DNA from: Reyranella sp.
GTDB taxonomy: Bacteria; Pseudomonadota; Alphaproteobacteria; Reyranellales; Reyranellaceae
Direction: 5' to 3'
NCBI RefSeq assembly: GCF_004297405.1
Contig: NZ_SCVC01000036.1
Coordinates: forward strand, 186,001-250,000
Length of the DNA stretch: 64,000 nucleotides
Below, one piece after another: positions 27,579-38,179 of this stretch; the stretch's first letter is position 1; the number at the start of each line of letters is the position of its first letter. Made by a program: the position numbers and the translations under genes. A model generated the notes under the pieces. That model was given only the letters and a program-made list of their open reading frames with translations, had not been told where the DNA came from and made no database searches.

Positions 27579-28222
27579 GACCTGACCAGGGCCGGCAGCT
27601 TCGACATATTGTCGAACGGACGGCCGCCGGCGGCCTTCAGTGCCGCGGCATCAGTATGCGTCGCGCCGACATAGGCCATGGCACGCATGCCCGCAGCGCG
27701 TGCCGCCTGGATGCCCGGCAACGAATCCTCGATCACGGTACAGGCGAACGGCTGCTGGTCCATGCGCAAGGCAGCATGCAGGAAAAGATCAGGGAACGGT
27801 TTTCCGCGCGGCACCTCAGTGGAACTGAAGATGCGGCCCTCGAAGCGCTGCCACAGGCCGGTGATGTCTAAGGACACGCGCATCTTGTCGAGGCCACCCG
27901 AGCTCGCCACGCAAGTGACCGCGCCGGCCGCTTCGATGGCGTTGATCGCCGCGATGACTCCAGGCACGGCGCGCAAGGGCGCGTCCTGAAACGCCTGCAT
28001 CGTGTCGGCCTGCAGCCGATCGACGAAATCCGTCGGCAAGGCGCGGCCAAGTTCGCCCTCGATGATCTCCACGCAGGATTTCATCGAGCGGCCCATCAAC
28101 CGGCGCATCGTTTGCTCGACGCTCCAGTTCAGTCCCTCGCGCTGGAGGGCGCGAGCAAAGCAGGTGTTGGCGATCGGCTCGCTGTCGACCAGCACGCCAT
28201 CGCAATCAAAGATTACGAGCAC
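27575..28222 (-). CDS. HAD-superfamily phosphatase / phosphomutase-like hydrolase
   Basis: 215 residues of HAD subfamily IA (beta-phosphoglucomutase/phosphoglycolate phosphatase type). Motif I is FDCDGVLVDSE with nucleophile Asp6 and acid/base Asp8. Motif II is in CVASSGG, and motif III/IV in GKPFPDLFLHAA...CTVIEDSLPGIQAA. A helical cap domain lies between about 15 and 80. The start is GTG 28222 with GACGGGG upstream. The substrate is unknown; it is coupled with the flavoprotein that follows. Confidence 0.88.
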   Translation of the reverse strand: MLVIFDCDGVLVDSEPIANTCFARALQREGLNWSVEQTMRRLMGRSMKSCVEIIEGELGRALPTDFVDRLQADTMQAFQDAPLRAVPGVIAAINAIEAAGAVTCVASSGGLDKMRVSLDITGLWQRFEGRIFSSTEVPRGKPFPDLFLHAALRMDQQPFACTVIEDSLPGIQAARAAGMRAMAYVGATHTDAAALKAAGGRPFDNMSKLPALVRS

Positions 28223-28250
28223 GCCCCGTCAGTATCACGCCCGGGCAGTA

Positions 28251-29132
28251 TCAGTAAGGCTTGTCGCCTGCCACTGTGACCCGGTTCCCGCTGCGCGTAT
28301 GCGGCCAGTAGTCCCACATCGCCCGATGCTGGACACAGCGGTTGTCCCAAAAGGCGATCGAATTTTCGCGCCACCGGAAACGGCACTGGAAGAGCGGATT
28401 TTCCATGTGCTCGAACAGGTACCGCAGGATGCCGTCGCTCTCGTCGCGCGGCACGCCGGCCAGGCGCTTGGTGAAGCCGCGGTTGACGTAGAGCGCCTTG
28501 CGGTTGGTCACCGGATGGGTGCGGATGACCGGATGCTCGGCACGTGGATAGACCGGCTTGTCCTTGACGCCGAGGTTGGCGTAGGTGCCGCGATAGGCAT
28601 CCTCGCCATCATGGATCGCCGTCAGGCCATCGAGATAGGCCTTCATGCGGTCGGACAGCGCCTCGTAGGCGGCATACATGTTGGCGAACAGCGTGTCGCC
28701 GCCCTTGGGCGGGCATTGTTTGATGTAGAGGATGCTGCCCATCGGCGGCTCGACATCGCAGCTCACGTCAGTGTGCCAGCCTTCGCCATTGGCGCGCGGC
28801 GAATCCTTGTCGGCGCGGATGATCATCAGCTCCGGCTTGCCGGGCTCCGCGGGCGCGGCGGGGTGGATATGCAGGTCGCCGAACAGCCGGCCGAAGGCCA
28901 GATGCTGGTCCTGCGTGATATGCTGGTCGCGGAAGAAGATCACGCAGTTCTCGGCGAGCGCGCGATGCAGTTCGTCGATCTGCCGGTTACCCAGCGGCTT
29001 CGACAGGTCGATGCCGCCCACTTCCGCGCCGATGATCGGCGTCAGCTTGTCGATCTGAAGGGTTTCGTATGGTGCCGACTCGTCGGCGACATGGCGGTAG
29101 CGAGGTCCCTTGTTGCCACGCAGGCTGCTCAT
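28251..29132 (-). CDS. TauD/TfdA-family Fe(II)/2-oxoglutarate dioxygenase
   Basis: 293 residues. The iron-binding motif H-x-D is EGWHTDVSC (His120, Asp122). The distal His is in NRCVQHRAMWDY and the 2-oxoglutarate-binding Arg follows in RSGNRVTVAG. The N-terminal LTPIIGAEVGGIDLSKPL is a TauD hallmark. Members act on taurine, alkyl sulfates, phenoxyacetates and similar compounds. I selected ATG 29132 because AAGGAGA lies just upstream. The Bug binding protein gene ends 10 nt upstream, so uptake and oxidation are probably co-regulated. The nearby arylsulfatase hints at organosulfur chemistry, but this is inference. Confidence 0.92.
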   Translation of the reverse strand: MSSLRGNKGPRYRHVADESAPYETLQIDKLTPIIGAEVGGIDLSKPLGNRQIDELHRALAENCVIFFRDQHITQDQHLAFGRLFGDLHIHPAAPAEPGKPELMIIRADKDSPRANGEGWHTDVSCDVEPPMGSILYIKQCPPKGGDTLFANMYAAYEALSDRMKAYLDGLTAIHDGEDAYRGTYANLGVKDKPVYPRAEHPVIRTHPVTNRKALYVNRGFTKRLAGVPRDESDGILRYLFEHMENPLFQCRFRWRENSIAFWDNRCVQHRAMWDYWPHTRSGNRVTVAGDKPY

Positions 29133-29142
29133 AGGTGTCTCC

Positions 29143-30111
29143 TTATTCGACCTTGATGTTGGCGCGACGGATGATGTGACTCCAGCGCTCCTTCTCGGAG
29201 CGCCCGAAGGCCGCGAACCCATCCACACTCATCAGCTTCGGACTCGAGCCCATGGACTCGAGTTTGGCGGCCGTTTCCGGCATGGCGGCGACGGTGTGGA
29301 TGTCGGCGTTGATCTTGTCTACGACCTCGCGCGGCGTACCCTTCGGCACGTAGAAGCCCGACCAGGTGGTGAGCAGCATGTCAGCCATCCCCGCTTCCGC
29401 CGCCGTCGGTACGTCGGCGATCGGCGGATACCGTTCCGTATCGGTAAGCAACAACCCCTTCAGCGCGCCGCGATCGATGGCTAGCTTGGCATTGGTCGTG
29501 TCGATCATCATGAAAGTGACCAGGCCGCTCTGCACGTCGGGGATGGCCTGCGGGTTGCTCTTGTAGCCGACATAAACCGCTTCGACGCCGGCCAGCATCT
29601 TGTAGAGTTCCGAGGCCACGCGCGACGGCAACGACCCCGCGGCGAAGTTGTGCTTGCCGGGTTCGGCCTTCAGCTTCGCCGTGAGCTCCTTCACCGTGTT
29701 AATCGGGCTGTTCCTGTCTACCAGCAGCACGAACGGCGAAAGGCCCATGCGCGTGACCGCTTCGAAGCTCTCGATCGGATCGTAGGGCAGCTTGTCGTAG
29801 ATCGCTGGATTGACAACCTGGGTCATCGCCGAGGTCGCGAAGATCGTGAGCCCGTCCGGCTTGGCCCGTGCCACGAACTCCGCCGCCGGAATGCCGTTGC
29901 CTCCGCCCTTGTTGTCGACCACCACGGGCTGCCCCCAGAGCGCCGACAGCCGCTCCGAATAGACCCGCGCACCGAGATCCGTCGCCGCGCCGGCCGGAAA
30001 CGGCACGACCATCGTCACACGGCTCGCCGGGAACTTCTGGGCCCGCGCGATGGCTGGCGCTGCGAGCGATGCAGCGGCGCCCGCCACGACAAGGCGTCGT
30101 CTTCCGAGCAT
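29143..30111 (-). CDS. Tripartite tricarboxylate transporter (Bug) family substrate-binding protein
   Basis: 322 residues with a Tat-like signal peptide (MLGRRRLVVAGAAASLAAPAIARAQ). Bug features: RVTMVVPFPAGAATDLGARV, VVDNKGGGNGIPAAEFVARA, and the DVPTAAEAG motif late in the protein. GAGAGGAAAC precedes ATG 30111. It is first in a two-gene unit with the TauD-like dioxygenase and diverges from an IclR regulator, a typical layout for an inducible catabolic cluster. Again no TctAB membrane genes are nearby, so the uptake route is unclear. The ligand may be the dioxygenase substrate (inference). Confidence 0.9.
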   Translation of the reverse strand: MLGRRRLVVAGAAASLAAPAIARAQKFPASRVTMVVPFPAGAATDLGARVYSERLSALWGQPVVVDNKGGGNGIPAAEFVARAKPDGLTIFATSAMTQVVNPAIYDKLPYDPIESFEAVTRMGLSPFVLLVDRNSPINTVKELTAKLKAEPGKHNFAAGSLPSRVASELYKMLAGVEAVYVGYKSNPQAIPDVQSGLVTFMMIDTTNAKLAIDRGALKGLLLTDTERYPPIADVPTAAEAGMADMLLTTWSGFYVPKGTPREVVDKINADIHTVAAMPETAAKLESMGSSPKLMSVDGFAAFGRSEKERWSHIIRRANIKVE

Positions 30112-30182
30112 GTTTCCTCTCGTCTTCTTGGGGGCAAGCCTACTCCGACCCGCACGGCATTTCTGCGGCCAAGTCGACAGAG

Positions 30183-30195
30183 TCCGTAATACGGA
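30183..30195. promoter_or_regulatory. Perfect palindrome between the Bug gene and iclR-type gene (candidate operator)
   Basis: TCCGTA-A-TACGGA, a perfect 13-bp palindrome centred on A30189, with one further matching pair outside (A30181 and T30197). It sits in the 98-nt divergent gap, 72 nt from the Bug start and 15 nt from the regulator start. IclR-family operators are typically short palindromes of about 13-15 bp with a central A/T and pyrimidine-rich left arm, so the adjacent IclR protein is the natural binder. Binding is inferred, not shown. Confidence 0.6.
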
Positions 30196-30209
30196 ATAGT
30201 TTCGCCAGC

Positions 30210-30932
30210 ATGATCGAGCCGGTGCGCCGCAGCTTTACCGTCCTCGAGGCGCTGAGCCGACGTCCGCAGGGCACCGTCGCCGTACTGGCCGACGAAACTG
30301 GCCTGCCGCGCCCAACCGTCATGCGGCTCCTCAAGACGCTGATCGAGCTGGGCTATGTGACCCAGGTGTCGCGCCATCTTGGTTATCGCCTCACCGATCG
30401 CGTGCTGGGCCTCGCCCAGGGCATCCGCTTCGTCGATCACTTCGTCGATGCCGCCGCCCCGCACATGCGCCGCTTCACGCAGAAGCACGGCTGGCCGCTT
30501 TACCTCGGCACGATCAGCCATCGAGCCATCACCATCCGCTACTCGACGGCACCGGAGAGTCCGATGTCCTTCGAGCGCTCGGCATTGCAGCGTCGCAGCC
30601 CGATCCTGACGGGCGCACTCGGCCGCGCCTGGCTCGCCTTCTGCTCAGACGAGGAGCGCCGCGCCGTGCTGCGCGATCTCGGCGCACGCAGCAATGCGAG
30701 CCTTGCCGCCGCCTTCGCGCGGATACGGCGCGACGGCTACGCTTTCGCCGTCCTGCCGCGACCAAGCCGTCTGCAGGGTATCGCCGTCGCCATCCGGAAT
30801 GGTCCGCGCGTGCTGGGCAGCATCTCCATGCGCTTCACGCGTTCGGCCATGACCGAGACCGAAGCCGGTGCGCGCTATGGCATGCCACTCAACGCCCTCG
30901 CCCGCACCATTGCCGCCGACGTCGCACGTTAG
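30210..30932 (+). CDS. IclR-family transcriptional regulator
   Basis: 240 residues. The N-terminal winged helix-turn-helix (about 5-65) reads RRSFTVLEALSRRPQGTVAVL, then the recognition helix LPRPTVMRLLKTLIELGYV, and YRLTDRVLGLAQG. The C-terminal effector domain (about 80-235) has the IclR pattern GRAWLAFCSDEERR and ends with the TEAGARYGMPLNALARTIA helix. ATG 30210 follows the palindrome closely; a longer frame upstream is antisense to the Bug gene and is not used. It probably controls the divergent Bug-dioxygenase unit and itself. Confidence 0.88.
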   Translation: MIEPVRRSFTVLEALSRRPQGTVAVLADETGLPRPTVMRLLKTLIELGYVTQVSRHLGYRLTDRVLGLAQGIRFVDHFVDAAAPHMRRFTQKHGWPLYLGTISHRAITIRYSTAPESPMSFERSALQRRSPILTGALGRAWLAFCSDEERRAVLRDLGARSNASLAAAFARIRRDGYAFAVLPRPSRLQGIAVAIRNGPRVLGSISMRFTRSAMTETEAGARYGMPLNALARTIAADVAR

Positions 30933-31017
30933 ACTGTCGGCTACCTGTCCATGAGCGATTCTGTTTTGCCGTTGGAGCGTCGGACGATAGCGTGACTCAA
31001 AATCACGCGGAGGAAGC

Positions 31018-32556
31018 ATGCCGACATTCGATGCCATCGCCACATCAACTGTACGCAAGGCCGATCATCTCGAGCCGGGCTTCGTGCACCAGGCTAACAT
31101 CGAGATCGCGGCACGCAAACTCGCGGCGCGCAAGAAGAAGCCCAACATACTGATCTACCTGATGGACGATGTCGGCTGGGGTGACTTCGGCTGCTATGGC
31201 GGCGGCGTGGCTGTCGGCGCTCCGACGCCCAACTTCGACAAGATCGCGCGCGGCGGGCTGCAGCTTACCTCCTGCTATTCTGAACCGTCCTGTTCGCCGT
31301 CCCGCGCCACGCTGCATACCGGCCGCGTGCCCAACCGGCACGGCCTGCATCGCCCGCCAATGTACGGCGAGCCGGGCGGCATGCAAGGCGAAGTCACCCT
31401 GCCCATGCTGCTCGGCCAGGCCGGCTATACGACCCAGGCAGTCGGCAAATGGCACATCGGCGAGAACATCGAATCACAGCCGCAGAACGTGGGCTACGAC
31501 GACTTCTACGGCTTCCTGTCCGTCTCCGACATGTACACGGAATGGCGCGATCCGCATTTCTTCCCGGAGATCGTCTACTCCGACGCCCGGACCGAGTGGA
31601 TCAAGAACATGCCCTTCAACCGCTGCTTCGTGCACGCGACGAAGGGCAAGGAGGCCACCAACGTCGAGGAAGTCACGATCCCCGTGCTCTCCGAACTCGA
31701 CGAGAAGTGGTGCCGATACTCGATCGACTTCATCAAGAAGCAGGCGACGTCCGACAAGCCGTGGCTGCTCTACCATTGCACGCGCGGTGCGCACTTCGAC
31801 AACTATCCGCACGAGAAATATCTCGGCAAGTCACCGGCCCGGCATCCCTACAAGGACACCCTGCTCGAACTCGACGAGATCATGGGCCGGTTGGTCGAAG
31901 CACTCCGCGAGTCGGGCCAGCTCGAGGACACGCTGATCTTCATCTCCTCGGATAACGGTCCGCATATGGAAACCTGGCCGGATGCGGCCTTCACGCCGTT
32001 CCGTTGCGCCAAGGGCTCGACCTGGGAAGGCGGCGTGCGCGTCCCCGGCCTGCTCTACTGGCCGGGCACGATCGAAGCCGGGCGCCAGAGCGATGGCCTG
32101 TTCGACTTCAACGACATCCTGCCGACGGCACTCGCGCTCGCTGGCGCGTCCGACCTGCTGCCCTCGGATCGCTATATCGACGGCATCGACCAGAGTTCGT
32201 TCATCCTGGCGCCCGAAGGTCTTTCCAGCCGCAAGTATCACTACTACTGGCTGTCGCAGACTTTTTCCGGATTGCGTTGCGGTGAATACAAGATGGTCCT
32301 GTCGGCGACGAGCGACGATTCGACCGACGCGGCCGGTACCGGCGGCTTTACCGGCGTGCTGGAACGCTTCGCCTATCCCAGGCTCTACAATCTCTATCTC
32401 GATCCCAAGGAGCAGCACAATTACCTGACGCGCAAGCTCGCCTACGTCGAGGCCTTTCAGCTCGGCATGCGCAACCATCTCGGCACCTTCAAGCGCTTCC
32501 CGCCCAAGAAGGTCATGGGCATCAAGGTCGCCGACACGAGATCGCCATCTTCGTGA
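31018..32556 (+). CDS. Arylsulfatase (type I, formylglycine-dependent sulfatase)
   Basis: 512-residue sulfatase hydrolysing sulfate esters. The maturation motif CSPSRA (Cys92) is the substrate for formylglycine conversion. Asp50-Asp51 in YLMDDVGWGDFG bind the metal, and KWHIGEN plus the ISSDNGPHMETW block complete the active site. There is no obvious signal peptide: the first ~40 residues are polar and Lys-rich, so the enzyme may be cytoplasmic. GGAGGAAGC precedes ATG 31018. It lies 85 nt after the IclR gene on the same strand. No anaerobic or FGE-type maturase gene is in the window. Confidence 0.93.
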   Translation: MPTFDAIATSTVRKADHLEPGFVHQANIEIAARKLAARKKKPNILIYLMDDVGWGDFGCYGGGVAVGAPTPNFDKIARGGLQLTSCYSEPSCSPSRATLHTGRVPNRHGLHRPPMYGEPGGMQGEVTLPMLLGQAGYTTQAVGKWHIGENIESQPQNVGYDDFYGFLSVSDMYTEWRDPHFFPEIVYSDARTEWIKNMPFNRCFVHATKGKEATNVEEVTIPVLSELDEKWCRYSIDFIKKQATSDKPWLLYHCTRGAHFDNYPHEKYLGKSPARHPYKDTLLELDEIMGRLVEALRESGQLEDTLIFISSDNGPHMETWPDAAFTPFRCAKGSTWEGGVRVPGLLYWPGTIEAGRQSDGLFDFNDILPTALALAGASDLLPSDRYIDGIDQSSFILAPEGLSSRKYHYYWLSQTFSGLRCGEYKMVLSATSDDSTDAAGTGGFTGVLERFAYPRLYNLYLDPKEQHNYLTRKLAYVEAFQLGMRNHLGTFKRFPPKKVMGIKVADTRSPSS

Positions 32557-32604
32557 TAAGGATGCCGGCGACTTTTCGTTCAGCTTAGTTCAGAGGTCCC
32601 GGCG

Positions 32605-33627
32605 ATGAATGCAGTAACTCCGCGCATGGATGATGCGAACGATGCCACGTCCCAGTCGCGTCGCGATTGGACTCGTGCGGAAGCCGAAGCGCTCTATGCC
32701 CTGCCCTTCGCCGACCTGGTGTTTCAGGCGCAGACCGTTCATCGCCGCAACTTCGATCCCAACCACGTCGAAACCGCCAGCCTGCTCAGCATCAAGACCG
32801 GCGGGTGCCCGGAAGATTGCGGCTACTGCTCGCAGAGCGCCCACTACGACACCGACGTGAAAGCCACGCGTTTGATGGACCAGTTGGGTGTCGTGGAAAC
32901 GGCGCGCCGTGCGCGGGACGCCGGCGCGACCCGCTTCTGCATGGCTGCCGCCTGGCGCAATCCGAAGGACCGCGATCTCGATCGCGTCTGCAACATGGTG
33001 AGCGCGGTGAAGGGCCTCGGCATGGAAACCTGTGCAACGCTCGGCATGCTGACGCCCCCGCAGGCGGCACGGCTGCGCGAGGCCGGTCTCGACTTCTACA
33101 ATCACAACGTCGACACCTCGCCGGAGTTCTACGACAAGATCATCACGACGCGGACCTTGCAGGACCGTATCGACACGCTGGCCCATGCCCGCGACGCCGG
33201 CCTCAAGCTCTGCTGCGGCGGCATCATCGGCATGGGCGAACAGGTCGAGGACCGGCTGGGCATGCTTCTGCTGCTGGCCAATCTGCCCAGCCCGCCGGAA
33301 AGCGTGCCGATCAACATGTGGAACGAGGTCAAGGGCGTGCCGGTCAACGACACGGCCGAACGCCCCGATCCGATCGCGCTGGCCCGGCTCGTCGCCGTCG
33401 CCCGCATCCTGATGCCGGGCAGCGTCGTCCGCCTGTCGGCCGGGCGTCAGTACATGACCGACGAACTGCAGGCGCTTTGTTTCCTAGCAGGCGCCAATTC
33501 GATCTTCATCGGCGACGTTCTGCTCACGACCAAGAATCCGCAGCGCAACCGCGACGCGGAGCTGCTCGACAGACTGGGCATCAAGTCGGGTCTGGCGAAC
33601 CGGACGGAAGCGCCAGAGGCTCGCTGA
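32605..33627 (+). CDS. bioB: Biotin synthase
   Basis: 340-residue radical-SAM enzyme inserting sulfur into dethiobiotin. The CxxxCxxC cluster motif is at Cys68, Cys72 and Cys75 in [16 protein letters not shown]. Later blocks [29 protein letters not shown] and [10 protein letters not shown] (Arg ligand of the [2Fe-2S] cluster) are typical. An AGAGGT site precedes ATG 32605. It is a solitary bioB; bioF, bioD and bioA are not here. It follows the arylsulfatase by 48 nt and may read through from it. Confidence 0.96.
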   Translation: MNAVTPRMDDANDATSQSRRDWTRAEAEALYALPFADLVFQAQTVHRRNFDPNHVETASLLSIKTGGCPEDCGYCSQSAHYDTDVKATRLMDQLGVVETARRARDAGATRFCMAAAWRNPKDRDLDRVCNMVSAVKGLGMETCATLGMLTPPQAARLREAGLDFYNHNVDTSPEFYDKIITTRTLQDRIDTLAHARDAGLKLCCGGIIGMGEQVEDRLGMLLLLANLPSPPESVPINMWNEVKGVPVNDTAERPDPIALARLVAVARILMPGSVVRLSAGRQYMTDELQALCFLAGANSIFIGDVLLTTKNPQRNRDAELLDRLGIKSGLANRTEAPEAR

Positions 33628-33649
33628 GCCGATGACGCAGTGAGCGCGG

Positions 33650-33676
33650 GCATCGTCGCCCTAACGGCGACAATGC
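33650..33676. terminator. Terminator-like hairpin between convergent bioB and lipoprotein gene
   Basis: GCATcGTCGCC (33650-33660) pairs with GGCGACaATGC (33666-33676) around a CTAAC loop; 10 of 11 pairs match. There is no T-run on either side, so it is not a classical intrinsic terminator. Its position between two convergent stop codons favours an RNA-end or transcript-blocking role. Confidence 0.4.
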
Positions 33677-33712
33677 AGCCATCTCGATTGCAGCCTCTTA
33701 CGTAGAGCCTCT

Positions 33713-34159
33713 CTAGAGGTTCGCCGCGTCAACGATCCGGCACAGGTTGCGCCGGACAATGGTGGAGTCGGACGTCTGGCCTTGCAGGATCATGAAGATG
33801 GCATCGACGCGTACACCGGCGCCGACCTTCCGCGCTGAAACGCGAAGCGTCGGTGCCCGGCTGGGGATGGAATGGGCCTGAACCGCCGTGAGCGCGCCGG
33901 CCGAGGCATCGACACCGATATTGCTGAATCCTTCCGCCATCATCGCCGAGCGGAGATTGTTGAGCGCGCGTTGCTGATCGGCGAGACCGGGAAACTCGCG
34001 CCAGCTCCGGTAGTTCACGTTCGAGATGCCGGGCGTACCTTCGACCACGAAGTTCTGGTAGCACGCGCTTTGCACATCGCCCGGTGCATCGGGCTTAGTC
34101 GTCTGGACGCAACCAGTGACCAGGAACAGGGCAGCAATGGCTGCAACAATGCGCGTCAT
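33713..34159 (-). CDS. Putative lipoprotein of unknown function
   Basis: 148 residues. The signal ends in a lipobox LVTGC with the lipid-bearing Cys at about 17, so the mature protein should be membrane-anchored. The mature part (VQTTKPDAPGDVQSACYQNFVVEGTPG, abridged) has two further Cys, one near each end, that could pair. It is not recognisable as a named family. It stands alone on the minus strand. Confidence 0.75.
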   Translation of the reverse strand: MTRIVAAIAALFLVTGCVQTTKPDAPGDVQSACYQNFVVEGTPGISNVNYRSWREFPGLADQQRALNNLRSAMMAEGFSNIGVDASAGALTAVQAHSIPSRAPTLRVSARKVGAGVRVDAIFMILQGQTSDSTIVRRNLCRIVDAANL

Positions 34160-34181
34160 ACAATCTCCAACAAAACAATGA

Positions 34182-36877
<2,696 letters not shown>

Positions 36878-36941
36878 TTCAACGCTCTCTGGAAGGTGGT
36901 CTTCAGGTCGCCTGACTGGCCCTTGTTCAGGCAATAGTCGG

Positions 36942-38069
36942 CTATGTCGTTCGTGCCGGTTGTTGTTGGGTCGCGCAGTGGATGCCGCCCCCTGCTTCTC
37001 CCAAGGGGTCGACATTGAGGCTCACGACCTCGCGCCCCGGATAGAGGCGCGCCAGAATGGCCTTCGCCTCGGTGTCGGCCTTGTCATCACCGAACTCGGC
37101 GCCGATCACGGCGCCGTTGCAGACGTAGTAGTTCACATAGCTCGACACGAAGCTGCGGGAACGGGACCGGATGTCCACAGGTTCAGGAATGACCACGATG
37201 TCGAGCCTGCGCCCTTGCGCATCCCTCGCCGACTTCAGGATATCGTAGGTCTCAAAGGCCGCAGCCGACCACGGATCGCTGTGATCCCGCTTCTCTCCGA
37301 GCTGAATGACGATCTGGCCCGGCTTCACAAATCGGGCGAGCGCATCGATGTGGTAGTCGGTGATGTCAGCCCCTTTGATGCCAGGCGCCCAGATCACCCG
37401 CTCCGCGCCCAGCGCGTTCAACAGGAGTCGCTCGACCTCTGCCTTGCTTCCCTTGTTCCGGTTGGCATTGATCCAGGAACTCTCGTGCGCCAGCACCGTG
37501 CCCGCGCCATCGACCTCGACGCCGCCACCCTCTCCGACAATGCCGCCGCCGTAGACGGCGAAGCCGAGTTTCTCGGCGACAGCCTTGGCGATCAAACCGT
37601 CGTCAGCGTGGCTCTGCTTGTTGCCCCAGCCGTTGAATCCAAGATCGGAGACCGCAAGCTTTCCGGAATTCGAGACGACGAAGGTCGGGCCCGAATCCCG
37701 ACACCACAAATCTTCAGTCCTGATGGGCCACACCTCGATGCCGGGTCCGAGCGCCTTCGTGGCCGTCTCGATCTGCTCGGGGCGAGCCAGCACGACAACC
37801 GGCTCGAAGCGGTCAATCGATTTGGCGATCAGCGCAATCTTGGAGCGAACAGCATCGAGTGCCTGCTTGCTTCCATAGATACTCGAGCGCGACGGCCATT
37901 GCATGAACGTGCGCTCGTGCCGGTCGCTTTCCAGTGGCATGCGGAAGCCGGCGTCTTTGGCCGACGCACCATCGCGGGCGAGCGCAGACGATGTCATCCC
38001 CAAACGGTCCAGGAGAGGAAGGATAGCGGTCGCACCTGCGGCCCACATGAACTTTCGACGGCCTGTCAT
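36942..38069 (-). CDS. Exported agmatine deiminase / peptidyl-arginine deiminase family protein
   Basis: 375 residues. The N-terminus MTGRRKFMWAAGATAILPLLDRLG looks like a Tat or Sec signal. The catalytic domain has the guanidino-modifying layout: ESDRHERTFMQWPS, the RTEDLWCRDSGPTFVV block, GEGGGVEVDGAGTVLAHESS and the nucleophilic Cys in GGGIHCATQQQP near the C-terminus. Usual agmatine deiminases are cytoplasmic, so an exported member is noteworthy and may act on extracellular agmatine or peptidyl-arginine. It is a stand-alone gene. Confidence 0.87.
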   Translation of the reverse strand: MTGRRKFMWAAGATAILPLLDRLGMTSSALARDGASAKDAGFRMPLESDRHERTFMQWPSRSSIYGSKQALDAVRSKIALIAKSIDRFEPVVVLARPEQIETATKALGPGIEVWPIRTEDLWCRDSGPTFVVSNSGKLAVSDLGFNGWGNKQSHADDGLIAKAVAEKLGFAVYGGGIVGEGGGVEVDGAGTVLAHESSWINANRNKGSKAEVERLLLNALGAERVIWAPGIKGADITDYHIDALARFVKPGQIVIQLGEKRDHSDPWSAAAFETYDILKSARDAQGRRLDIVVIPEPVDIRSRSRSFVSSYVNYYVCNGAVIGAEFGDDKADTEAKAILARLYPGREVVSLNVDPLGEAGGGIHCATQQQPARTT

Positions 38070-38179
38070 AGGCTCACGCTACTCGGCAGGGATCACGAGA
38101 TCCCTGCCGGGAATGTCGGCAATCGACACAAGAGCCCTCTGCTGATTGCGCAGAACAAAGCTCGGTTGCCGCCCGCGCT

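Noticed and set aside
25329-27674. A 781-codon open frame on the plus strand
   Set aside because: Runs antisense across three clear genes (adenosyltransferase, HIG1, flavoprotein) and has an Arg/His-rich, family-less translation.
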